IMG/VR virus record: IMGVR_UViG_3300017987_000070
Span: 21,797-85,796 of that record
Source of the DNA: a virus
DNA length: 64,000 nucleotides
Direction: 5' to 3' (one strand)
Shown here: piece by piece, positions 43,606 to 52,800 of the stretch
Layout: every line of letters starts with the position of its first letter
Numbering within the stretch: the first letter of the stretch is position 1
The notes under the pieces: model-generated
What the model was told of the DNA's origin: nothing
Database searches by the model: none
Seen by the model: only the letters and a program-made list of their open reading frames with translations
Made by a program: the position numbers and the translations under genes

Positions 43606-45072
43606 TTACAGTGCCTCGTTATACTCAATGACCGCTACGGCGTTACGGAAATCAGAACTCCCTGAACCCGCAGTTCGTACAAGCGCCGCCGAAATGCGAT
43701 CTCCGGCCACAAGGGACTGACTCAACGCTACAGTCTGCGCTCCCGTGTTACCCGACGCCAATGCCAAGGTGGCCACCTGCGTACCGTTCACGCGGATAGA
43801 CAGGTTGTAGTCGTTCGTCGCGTCAGCGGATTCGACCTGAACTGAAGCGCCGGTAAGGGTGCCTGCCCTCAGTACGCGCTGACCCACAGCCGAAGAGGGT
43901 ACATCGCCCGCCAAAGAAAGGAAGCGAGTACCATTCCCTGGTACTCTCTTGGAGACCCCCAAGACGATCTGCTTGCCCACATACTGAGAGTTGGCGAAGT
44001 TGTCTTCGATGTTGCTGAACACGGCCTCAGCGGTATCGGGACCCCCAATATTAGTGTATGTACCCTCTACATCGATCTGATCCGCGTCGTGTTGGGATAC
44101 AGCACCATCCCCGCCACGATCCCCGTGCGCGTGAACGTGATCTGCGCGCGCAGCTTCATCCAGCGTTCCCGGCGCGTTCGTCGCGCCCAAGGGCTGAATA
44201 TCCGCAAGTTCGCCGTAGTCCACCTCGACATCATTGGCGTTGACGATGATGCCGGGTCCTGCCCCTACGTCCAGGGTGTTACCCGTCTTGGTCAGACCGT
44301 CACCCGCGACGATTACTCCGGCAGAGGAAAACTGCGTGAAGGTCAGAGGGTCCGTATCGACAACATCAGCGCCCTGATCCGAAGTACACAACCATCCTGT
44401 GTCGCCATACGTGGTACCTTCTTCGACGAAGGTGAAGGCGCCCGCGACCGTATCTCCGGTCTCGAAGTCTGAGGGGCGCGTCCACGCACCGGCTTGAACC
44501 AACCAGATGCCATTCTCAGATGGCGTGGTCTGGTTCGTGAGCAACACGCGCTCCCCAGCGGCCAAAGAGACCCCATCAATTGTCTGCGTACCTGTCAACA
44601 CCACGTTGCTGTCCGCAAGCGCACGGACAGACTCTTTAGGGTCTAGACCCTGAACGTTCGCATCGACATACTCTTTGGACGCAGCATCGCTTGGGTTGAC
44701 AGGTAGAGGCAGACCTGTTACAGTAGCCGTACCGTCTAGGGTGATGTTGTCATCAACCTCACCATCGGCGTTGTTCTTGACTACACCGAAGTCTTCGGCA
44801 TTGTCAGGGAGAACCAACGTGTCCAGAAAGTTTAGCGCATCTGACTGATCGATGTCAGACGTACCATCGTTGAGGATCAGCGTGGAGCTGCCCGCACCAA
44901 AGGCATTGTCTGTGAGTAGAGTTCGAAGGTCTTGACTCTCCTGAAACTCGAAAAGCTCGTCAATCTCAATAAATGTATCCTGACCTCCGCCTGAAGGAAT
45001 CAGGACGCCCACATCAGGAATGAGGACATCTGCGACTGTACCTGCATTACTCTTGATAATCAATGTAGCCAT
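43606..45072 (-). CDS. Tail fibre with shared N- and C-terminal modules
   Basis: 488 aa. N-terminal module shared with the gene at 42352; C-terminal ~120 residues shared with the gene at 45100 (GNGTRFLSLAGDVPSSAVG against SNGTLFLKAGEVVTSAV, and SGSSDFRNAVAVIEY against SGRSVFRNTLVNIQL). The middle holds a segment found in many phage fibres: AASKEYVDANVQGLDPKESV, GERVLLTNQTTPSENGIWLV, TGWLCTSDQG. The protein is thus a mosaic of modules found in its neighbours. Confidence 0.72.
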   Translation of the reverse strand: MATLIIKSNAGTVADVLIPDVGVLIPSGGGQDTFIEIDELFEFQESQDLRTLLTDNAFGAGSSTLILNDGTSDIDQSDALNFLDTLVLPDNAEDFGVVKNNADGEVDDNITLDGTATVTGLPLPVNPSDAASKEYVDANVQGLDPKESVRALADSNVVLTGTQTIDGVSLAAGERVLLTNQTTPSENGIWLVQAGAWTRPSDFETGDTVAGAFTFVEEGTTYGDTGWLCTSDQGADVVDTDPLTFTQFSSAGVIVAGDGLTKTGNTLDVGAGPGIIVNANDVEVDYGELADIQPLGATNAPGTLDEAARADHVHAHGDRGGDGAVSQHDADQIDVEGTYTNIGGPDTAEAVFSNIEDNFANSQYVGKQIVLGVSKRVPGNGTRFLSLAGDVPSSAVGQRVLRAGTLTGASVQVESADATNDYNLSIRVNGTQVATLALASGNTGAQTVALSQSLVAGDRISAALVRTAGSGSSDFRNAVAVIEYNEAL

Positions 45073-45099
45073 GCTACAACCTCCCAGTTAGTGTGGAGT

Positions 45100-46026
45100 T
45101 CAGGAAGAAATCAACTGTATATTCACTAAGGTGTTGCGAAAAACGCTACGCCCACTCCCACTGGTTCTTACGAGTCTCAAAGACAACTCGTCGTTTGCAC
45201 TCAAGGCTACTGCTGTAGCAGATACGACTTTGGTGTTCCCAGCCGCCAAGACTGCCCCTGCTGCAACTGAGCCATTTACAAGAACTTCAACGGTATAATC
45301 GTTCGTCTCGACTCTATCGACTGCGACAGAGATCGCCGCGAGAGTTGCATCTGTAGCCAGTATCCAAGGGACCGCTGACGTAACTACTTCCCCTGCCTTT
45401 AGAAAGAGAGTACCGTTTGAGGGGACACGCTTGTCTTGGTTGAACGTGATAGCCGAGAGAGATGATCCCCCGGTAATTGTATCCGAAATAGAGGGTCCAA
45501 TGTAGCGGTAGACCGTGGCATATACCTCGGTGACCCCCGCCGTGAACCAGTTGTCCGTTGCCGTCGTACCTCCCCATACAAGCAATCCGGCGAACGCATG
45601 GAAGAACCAGTTCGTGGGTCCAAACGCAGTGGTGATCTCATCCGTACCGGCAGCATCTCGAAAGAAGCGGGGGAAGTAACCCAGACCGCTCCCATCAAAC
45701 GGCGAGACCCAGTTCCCCAAAAGCTCCGAGTTGGGGTCTCCGAAAGTGTCGTAGAGTCCGAACGCGTTGTTGTTGGTACCGGGCACCACCGTCATGCGTT
45801 TGAGTTCAATCTTCTCCACGATGGTAGGGTTCGCGAGCGCGTAAGCGTCCGCCTGTGCCTGATCGCTCGCAAAGTCCGGTTGAATCGCTCGGATGTCGCG
45901 CCCATAGAGGATGGGCTTGGCAATGAACGGCTCTTGGAACCAATTCCTGACCGGAGAGGTATGCGAGGTCTGCGTGACGAACGCTTTAAACGCCGCTTGC
46001 GCCTGAATGTCGAATACAAGCGGCAT
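45100..46026 (-). CDS. Virion protein sharing a C-terminal domain with the neighbouring fibre
   Basis: 308 aa. N-terminal ~180 residues are distinct (FKAFVTQTSHTSPVRNWFQ, NWVSPFDGSGLGYFPRFFRD), aromatic and globular in composition. The last ~115 residues repeat the domain of the gene at 43606 with matching strand order. Seems to be a receptor-facing or adaptor protein of the fibre set. Confidence 0.65.
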   Translation of the reverse strand: MPLVFDIQAQAAFKAFVTQTSHTSPVRNWFQEPFIAKPILYGRDIRAIQPDFASDQAQADAYALANPTIVEKIELKRMTVVPGTNNNAFGLYDTFGDPNSELLGNWVSPFDGSGLGYFPRFFRDAAGTDEITTAFGPTNWFFHAFAGLLVWGGTTATDNWFTAGVTEVYATVYRYIGPSISDTITGGSSLSAITFNQDKRVPSNGTLFLKAGEVVTSAVPWILATDATLAAISVAVDRVETNDYTVEVLVNGSVAAGAVLAAGNTKVVSATAVALSANDELSLRLVRTSGSGRSVFRNTLVNIQLISS

Positions 46027-46031
46027 GAGCT

Positions 46032-46199
46032 TTACACCTCTTTTTGACCTTCTCCGGCCTTCAAGGCCATCACAATGTCGTCTCGGAGAGCCTTCACCTC
46101 ACTCTCGGAGAGCCGCTTCTTGATCGTCAGTCCCCTTTGAAGTTCTATTTCGACTTCGTACCAGTCGATGTTTCTCTCTTTGACCTTGGTTACCTTCAT
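46032..46199 (-). CDS. 55-aa small protein between fibre genes
   Basis: ATG 46199 has AGGATGG upstream, which includes the end of the previous gene. The product begins MKVTKVKERNIDWYEVEIEL and ends AGEGQKEV; a short strand then basic helix (KKRLSESEVKALRDD). Fills the only space in the fibre operon and reads cleanly to TAA at 46032. No function recognised. Confidence 0.5.
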   Translation of the reverse strand: MKVTKVKERNIDWYEVEIELQRGLTIKKRLSESEVKALRDDIVMALKAGEGQKEV

Positions 46200-46200
46200 C

Positions 46201-48450
46201 TTACCATCCTACGAGTGTGAGTCCGCTCACTTCAAACGGGAAGTCGGGACGGATGCCAATGCGCACTCGAACTCCAAAGTTCGACCCGAGTGACGTAAAA
46301 AACGGAAAAGCATTCGACGACAACGTGAACCCAAAGTTCGGAGGGGACGTCGCGTTGTTAAGCTCATCCGTGTTGGTCAAGCATCCTCTCTGAGCACGAG
46401 TCGCCCCGTTGGGATCGAAGATGGCGTTGTTGAACTCACGGTTCAGTGACAGAAAACCGGAGCGGCCACCCAATGAAGGGTCCGCGCTCGGGTTTGCCAG
46501 CATCACTTCTACGATGATCCGGTCGTTCAAGAGGTCTTCCACGGAGAGCGTTCCTGAACACAAGTCCAGTCGCACTACGCCGCCCGAGTGTTCGATCGTA
46601 CCTGAAGAGTTACTAAAGAACCTGTAGTACCAACGGATATTGGCGATCCCTTCGTAGGTCTCTCCCGTCGCACCTGAATAGTCTGGACCCGAAGGCGCGA
46701 ACCCTGTATAGTCAATCGTGGGGTAGGCCACGAACCCGTCGCATCCCCCCGAACAAGGGCGCACCTGCAACCCGAACGTGTCGTCATAGGTCAGGATGTT
46801 CTGAGAAGAATCCCAGTCTCCCACGTCGCGGTCATTCGGCGTGGTGTTGTCATCGTCGCGCTGAAGTCGTCTCTCTTCCCGCCTGAAGTCCTCGAAGTTC
46901 CTCGACGCCGTAGCGTTGCGGTTGTAGAACAGAGTGTTGGAGAGAGCCGCTGTGGCGAACCCTGACTGCCCGAACGGGTCTCTCACACGGGTCCGAACAT
47001 TCCCTCCCGTGGAGCACGTGCCTGAACCCGATAGAGTGAGCAAGAGGTTGATGTCTGCCCGGTCATCGTCTTCAGGCAGCGCATTGGGGATCGTGACCTC
47101 TGCGTCACCAAGGTCGAGTGTGCCGTTGCCAAATCCTGCTGCGAGGTCACTCGCTTGGTACACGAACGGATCACTTCGATACGTCTGGTCAAACGTCTCC
47201 AAGAACCCTTGCTCGATACGAAGCTGCGTGCCGTTCGTATAGTAAGGCACGCCCGACAAGTCGGTGGTCGTGAGGTTCTCCAGCGCGATCGTGGGGTTGC
47301 CTTCGTTCTGTGGGGGAGTAGGACCGGGGTCAATAAACACTCCATCGGTGTTTTCAAAGAAAAACGTCTGAGAGCCTACGACATGTTCGGTGCGGAACGA
47401 CTCAATGCGACCGCCAGAGGCGAACCCAGGCAAGTCCAGAGGCGTGATGCGCGTCTCAAGAAAGCCCGCGCGTGAGGTCAAGTCGAGGATGAGCCCCGAG
47501 ATTTCGACTTCGAGTCCAGGGACACTCTCTACCCGCTCTGTGGCGTCTGTAGTGAACGTGAGCGTCTGACTCACGAGAGTGTTCGTGTCGTCGAAGTAGT
47601 TGACCGTAGCAGTAATCGTGCCCGTGTTCAACTGCGTTGCTTCTTCTGCGTTCACGTAGGAGATCAGCGTCGCGTTGCTCACAGGATGCAAGGCTCCGTC
47701 ATCCCAACCACCCGTGCCATACGCGTTGGCTACTGGGGTCGAGACGAAAGCGTTGTTGAACACCGGGCCTGCGACCGTAGCGTCATTGTTGCCGTCTTGA
47801 GTGTTGTAGTGTGAGAGAAGGAAGAAGTCGAGGTCCACATCCTCGTTGCAGCCACATCCCAGGACCCACCAATTACCTTGGTCATCGCTCTGGAGAATTA
47901 CGAGGTCCAGATAGTCCTCGATGATATATGAAGCGGGACTACCTTCGATGTTCTCTCCAGCAGCAGGAGTGATGATTACACGTCCTGGGTCATCCGTGAT
48001 TTTCTTGATCACGAAACGAGTACCTTCGGGAAGACGCTCTTCAGGAAAGGGGAAACCCAGGATCTCAGGGAGGTTGATGAGGACATCTCCAGCCGAAGTA
48101 TCAACCGTGACGAGTTCCTCATCGATCTCCACGTCATAGACCGGGACGGGATTACCTTTACCTTCCTCGACTTCGAGGTTCTGGACGATGAACCCTTCGA
48201 GGAACTCCGAATCAATGAAGCCTCGAATCGACCCTTGCTGATAAGACGTAAGCGTGCGGTCAGTGAGGAGGATGTCAATCGTCTCACCAAACGGCACGTA
48301 CACCGGGATCTTGTTGTTGCCGAGTTTGTTCTCTTCCGTGTCGAGGTCCGACAAGAAGAGCGAGCCCTTGTTGTTCTCAAGGTGCCTGAGACGAATGAAC
48401 TTTGCGTTCTTCCTGATCAGGGCTCTATGCGAATTGATGATTCCAGGCAT
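46201..48450 (-). CDS. Large virion protein, fibre block
   Basis: 749 aa. First ~110 residues are basic then acidic (INSHRALIRKNAKFIRLRHL; GNNKIPVYVPFGETID), followed by a beta-rich body of Thr/Asp/Asn-rich strands. Several cysteines occur in close pairs (LGCGCNEDVD, RPCSGGCDGF), unusual for a cytoplasmically assembled protein. No membrane span. Upstream of the other fibre genes, likely a baseplate-proximal fibre or adaptor. No recognised fold. Confidence 0.6.
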   Translation of the reverse strand: MPGIINSHRALIRKNAKFIRLRHLENNKGSLFLSDLDTEENKLGNNKIPVYVPFGETIDILLTDRTLTSYQQGSIRGFIDSEFLEGFIVQNLEVEEGKGNPVPVYDVEIDEELVTVDTSAGDVLINLPEILGFPFPEERLPEGTRFVIKKITDDPGRVIITPAAGENIEGSPASYIIEDYLDLVILQSDDQGNWWVLGCGCNEDVDLDFFLLSHYNTQDGNNDATVAGPVFNNAFVSTPVANAYGTGGWDDGALHPVSNATLISYVNAEEATQLNTGTITATVNYFDDTNTLVSQTLTFTTDATERVESVPGLEVEISGLILDLTSRAGFLETRITPLDLPGFASGGRIESFRTEHVVGSQTFFFENTDGVFIDPGPTPPQNEGNPTIALENLTTTDLSGVPYYTNGTQLRIEQGFLETFDQTYRSDPFVYQASDLAAGFGNGTLDLGDAEVTIPNALPEDDDRADINLLLTLSGSGTCSTGGNVRTRVRDPFGQSGFATAALSNTLFYNRNATASRNFEDFRREERRLQRDDDNTTPNDRDVGDWDSSQNILTYDDTFGLQVRPCSGGCDGFVAYPTIDYTGFAPSGPDYSGATGETYEGIANIRWYYRFFSNSSGTIEHSGGVVRLDLCSGTLSVEDLLNDRIIVEVMLANPSADPSLGGRSGFLSLNREFNNAIFDPNGATRAQRGCLTNTDELNNATSPPNFGFTLSSNAFPFFTSLGSNFGVRVRIGIRPDFPFEVSGLTLVGW

Positions 48451-48480
48451 GGGGCGATCCTCTCTAGGTTCAAGAGAGGA

Positions 48481-49017
48481 TCACTTGAACACGAAGTTGT
48501 ATTCTTTCTTGCCCTCTACCTCACTCTCCTCCCCCTGGGAAGGGGGCTCCTCTGAGCCTCCCCCCTGGAGCTTGAGCTTGGGACGAATCCAATCCTGAAA
48601 CACCTGCTGAATCTCTTGGTAGAAACGGCGCGTACTCATGGAGATAGGTTTGAACACGATGAGCGCGTTCTCTAGCTCATGGTTCTTCGCCTTACCCAGA
48701 CCTTCCATCTCCTCCATCATCGCGTGCAGGTCTTGAAACGACGCATTGTCGAGCTTCGCCTGAATCTGAGGCAGGATGACCGTATTGAACGCTCGAAAGG
48801 AAGCCGGAGATTTGTCGAAGAACGTCTTTTCACTATCTGGAGTTGGAAGGGGGCGGGCATCAAAGATGCCCTTACCCCCCTCCGGGGCCTCTTCTACCTT
48901 GACAGAAGCGTCTTCTTCGGCAGGTTGCGCACAAATGTGGTCAAGGATCGCTCGGAGGTGATCTTGCAAATCAGGGTGTGTCTCCCCAAGCTGAATGAGT
49001 TGATCCTTGAGGTTCAT
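48481..49017 (-). CDS. Hypothetical protein with helical N-terminal module
   Basis: 178 aa from ATG 49017 (TAGGAG six bases upstream); the longer in-frame start at 49038 is rejected. Opens with the LIQLGETHPDLQDHLRAIL module shared with the gene at 34927. The middle is helical (FQDLHAMMEEMEGLGKAKNHELENA), the end Ser/Glu/Gly-rich and acidic. Probably a virion-associated protein by context. Confidence 0.58.
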   Translation of the reverse strand: MNLKDQLIQLGETHPDLQDHLRAILDHICAQPAEEDASVKVEEAPEGGKGIFDARPLPTPDSEKTFFDKSPASFRAFNTVILPQIQAKLDNASFQDLHAMMEEMEGLGKAKNHELENALIVFKPISMSTRRFYQEIQQVFQDWIRPKLKLQGGGSEEPPSQGEESEVEGKKEYNFVFK

Positions 49018-49034
49018 GCTTGCTCCTATACGAC

Positions 49035-49811
49035 TCAAACGCGGTAGCGCTTGAGCTTCTCCAAGATGAGTTCCCTTTGACGGGGAGACAGTTCGTAACC
49101 TCCGGCCTTGAGCTTCTCTCCGATGTCTCGGGCGAAGTTCATGGTCCAGTCGTCACCCTCGTCCCGAGCGGCACGGTAGAGGTCCCTGAGACGCCCTAGA
49201 AACGCTTCCTGCTTGGGAGTGAGTCCCTGGGGTTCTGGAGAGGGTTCCGGGCCTCTGGGGGCCACTTTGCGCTCTGATGCGGACGCTCGGTCAATCGCGG
49301 CCTTCTGCTTCTTGGAGAGGATTCCTCCTCCCTGGACCTTCGAATGAAAGTCTGCTAGCATCCTGTCGGAGTTCCACCCGTCAATGGATTCAATAGCCGC
49401 GAGGGTTTCTTTCTGGTACTTCTCACGATCTTCGACCTCCGCGATCGCTTCGTAGAACGAAGACGCCTTCTTGTAGGCGGTCTTCATACGCTCGACCCCT
49501 TTGGCGAGGTTGTCACGCCAGTTCTGCGTGCGGGTGAAGTATTTCTGACCTTGAGCCTTCTTGTTCAAGGTCTGACCCGTCACGGTGGATACGAGCTTCA
49601 TGCTCATGGAGGCGTTCGCACGTCCCATGTTCGACCCGGCTCTTCCCAAAGTGGAGCTGATCTCCACGGCAACGGAGTTCGATAGGTGAAGCTGGTAGAT
49701 ACCCGAGGTTCCAGACTTCAGGCTCCACCTACGACCCTGAGTCGCAAGCCACTCCTCAAACTCGGGGCGTGAGATGTCAACGTAGGTAGCTGCTGCTTCG
49801 ACGTGGTTCAT
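49035..49811 (-). CDS. Basic hypothetical protein
   Basis: 258 aa, coupled by ATGA to the intein-bearing helicase upstream. First ~60 residues give a beta segment (SGIYQLHLSNSVAVEISSTLG) and then a long basic helical middle (RDNLAKGVERMKTAYKKASS). Residues ~185-205 are Pro/Glu-rich linker; the C-terminus is a helical bundle (PKQEAFLGRLRDLYRAARDEG; SPRQRELILEKLKRYRV). Possible nucleic-acid or helicase partner, on position only. Confidence 0.58.
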   Translation of the reverse strand: MNHVEAAATYVDISRPEFEEWLATQGRRWSLKSGTSGIYQLHLSNSVAVEISSTLGRAGSNMGRANASMSMKLVSTVTGQTLNKKAQGQKYFTRTQNWRDNLAKGVERMKTAYKKASSFYEAIAEVEDREKYQKETLAAIESIDGWNSDRMLADFHSKVQGGGILSKKQKAAIDRASASERKVAPRGPEPSPEPQGLTPKQEAFLGRLRDLYRAARDEGDDWTMNFARDIGEKLKAGGYELSPRQRELILEKLKRYRV

Positions 49812-52800
49812 TCTTCTTCTCCGAGGTCAAGGACCATATCCACAATGAAGTTACCGAAAGGGTTCTCTTCGACGAATTCTGCGAAGCGGATAGAGGACTG
49901 GCGAGTCAGGAAGTCTTCATCCTCCGACCTGATGCACGCCTCCCCAATGAAGGGCGACTTCTTCGCAGGCTGATTCCTGTAGTTGATCTGAGGAGCCAGA
50001 ACCTTCACGCTCTGCTTGCCTCGCGTGATGCCCACGTAAGCCAAGCGACGCTCTTCGTCTAGGTCTTCCGATCGGGAGTGTGGCCAGACTCCCCCCGCCA
50101 TAAGAACGAAGAGTTCCTGAGCCTCAAGACCTTTCCACTGGTGACACGTGTTGACATTTACACGTCCGGTCTTGCGAACCTCATCCTCTTTGGACTTGGC
50201 GGTGGCCTCTTTGCCCGTGAGTATGTCTACAGTGTTAAGGAATGCTTCAACCCCAGGTCTAGCCTCTGCGATGCTCAGAAGAGGGTTGAGAGGGGCTTTG
50301 GCAATCTCTTCGAGTTCTTCACGGGTGATGTTCGAGGAAGAAATCTCGCCCTTTTCCTGTAGCTCGTCGAGGTTCATTTTAGACACTAGTTGGTCAAGGA
50401 AAGACATTGGACCGCCACCCATGTCGTCAGTGCCTTTAAGGGTGAGGATACGCTCAAGAAGGGCGGGGAAGCTATTTGTACCCATTGCTCGGAGTTCTCG
50501 AATCGCAACGCCGAGAGCTTCCACACTCAACTGAGAGTCTACTCCAGCCTTGTAGACCAGAGGGTCCTCCGTCGCAAGATACTCACAAATGTCAGTGTAG
50601 CCCGCCTTCTTAGCCATAGCCTTGGCTTTCCAAACAAACTTATCCCCTAGAAGTTTGAAGTTGGGGGTCTTTAGAACGTGCTTAAGCGCGAGGTTTGCCT
50701 TATCTCCCCGTTCGACTGCGATACGAGTCCAGGCAATCACTCCTTTCACGATATCTTTTCCAAAAAAGTTGAAACCTCCCTTGGTCTCGAAAGGAATACC
50801 CGCCGCGATAAGAGCGACAATGAAGGCGTCCTTCTCTGCGTTGGTACGGGTCACGATGCCGAAGTCCCTCGGCTCATACTCTCCTGTCTTGAGCTTGGAA
50901 CGAATCTCCGAGACGACATCCTTGGCGGCGGTTTGATGTGTGTCAGGCTGGGTATATACGATGCGACCCTCACCACTAGACTCTACGGCACGGCAGGTCT
51001 TGGGGAGTTGACGGTCACCGTTGTAGGCAATGAGGTTCTCACCCGCGTTGACGATGTTGGAGCCGGAACGGTAGTTCAACTCCATACGAAGCTCACGGAA
51101 ATCCGAGCGTGCCTTGTCGATATAAAGTTTAGGATCTGCTCCGCGGAATTTATAAATTGAGTTGTGGGAGAGGATGCCATCCCCAAAGAAGTTCGATGCG
51201 TCGTCTACCTGAAGGTCAAGGAACTCACCTTGGACCTTCTCCACCTTTTCGATCCTGTCGAGGACGATCCCGTCCTCAATGCTCGACGCGACAGCTACGG
51301 ACATTCCCTTGTGGAGCCCCGATGCCGTCATCAGGTTGATCATGCCCTCTGGGGTCGAGAGACGGCGGCATAGGTTCGCGCCTGTCTTTGCTTGTAGCTC
51401 TTGAGCGTACTCCAAGCCCTCTTGGTACGAGGAGAACCAACGTCGGATACGGTTGTTCTTACCATGAGAGACCTTCTCTGAAGCCTTCAGGTGATCGAGG
51501 TCTTCTCCCGTCCACTCCAACGTCACTTGCGTGTTGGAAGAGGCGTGAGCGTTCATACGGATGGTACGTCGCTCAATGCCATGCTTCGAGTACGATCCCG
51601 ACATCCAGTGGGGGAGGTCGAAGCGAAGGTTGTGGTCTTCAAGCGCCACTGCTCCGTTGTTACCGAAGGCTTCAAACACCTTGGCGATGCGCTCAGGGTT
51701 GATGCCCCTGGACTCTGCTTCAAAGACCTGGGTGGGAATGCCATAGGTGAGAGAAAGCTCGCTCTCACGGTACAAGGCGTCTTCTTTCGTCGGGCAGATG
51801 TCCAAGACCCACAAGCGTTCCGCGCGCTCATGGTGAGGCCGAGAGCCCCACGAGTTGTTAACGTCCCTGGAGTCTGTGCTCGTCACCCCTACCCGGTACC
51901 CCATGTCCTGTCGGTACATGAGATAGACCATGTGCTCTTCTTCCGAAAGCACAGGGTCCGAAGCCCAAATCTTGTGGTTGGGGCTCATGGTAAGGGTCTT
52001 GCCTGACTCCGTGGTGACCTTGTAGCCCCAATCCCACGAGGACTTTGCGAGGTGTGTGACCTTCTGAGGGACAATCTGGCCGTTACGGTAAGAAAAGACC
52101 TCTTGCCCTACCTGAAGGTCTTTCGCGGGGACGTCGCCCACGGGCGTCATCACCGGCGTGTTGACCTCGACGCATTGCCTGTCGTCACCGATGTAAGCCA
52201 GGATGTCCGACTTCTCTCCCAGAGTGTCGAAGATTTCGTGCTGAACGGCGTTAGTATCCTGAGCCTCGTCTACGAGCACCATCTTGAATTTCGCTTGATA
52301 GCGAGCGCGGAAGCGGTCGTCATCACGAAGCTTGTCACGGAAGCGGATCTGCATGTCGTTAAAATCAAACATAGGTCCGCGAACGTCGTTTTCTTTTAGC
52401 CACGTGTAAGCTGCGCTCAGGGCAGCGGCACAACGCTCTTCGGGAATCTCGGAGTCTTTGTAAAGTCTAACAATGTCGTCGTTAAGAAGGCCCTGTGCCT
52501 TCCATTTACCGAGCATGTTTAGTAGGACTTTGTTGGATACAGGCTTGCCACTACCGTCTTTTGGAAGCTCAACCTCGTGAATCCATGCCAACTCGGGAGC
52601 ATCTATACCCAGGCCCCGTTTCTGGTAACGGAAAGAAGGATTAGGTTCTACCCACTGCTGCTTCTTCTCGCTGTAATAAGGCTTATCACCCTCATCGCCC
52701 GTGCTCAAAGACAACTGACGGTAAGCATAGTTTTCAAGGATCGACTTCTTACCGATGTCGAAGTTGCGAACGCGAAGCGCCTCTGCACGAGTCCCCTCTC

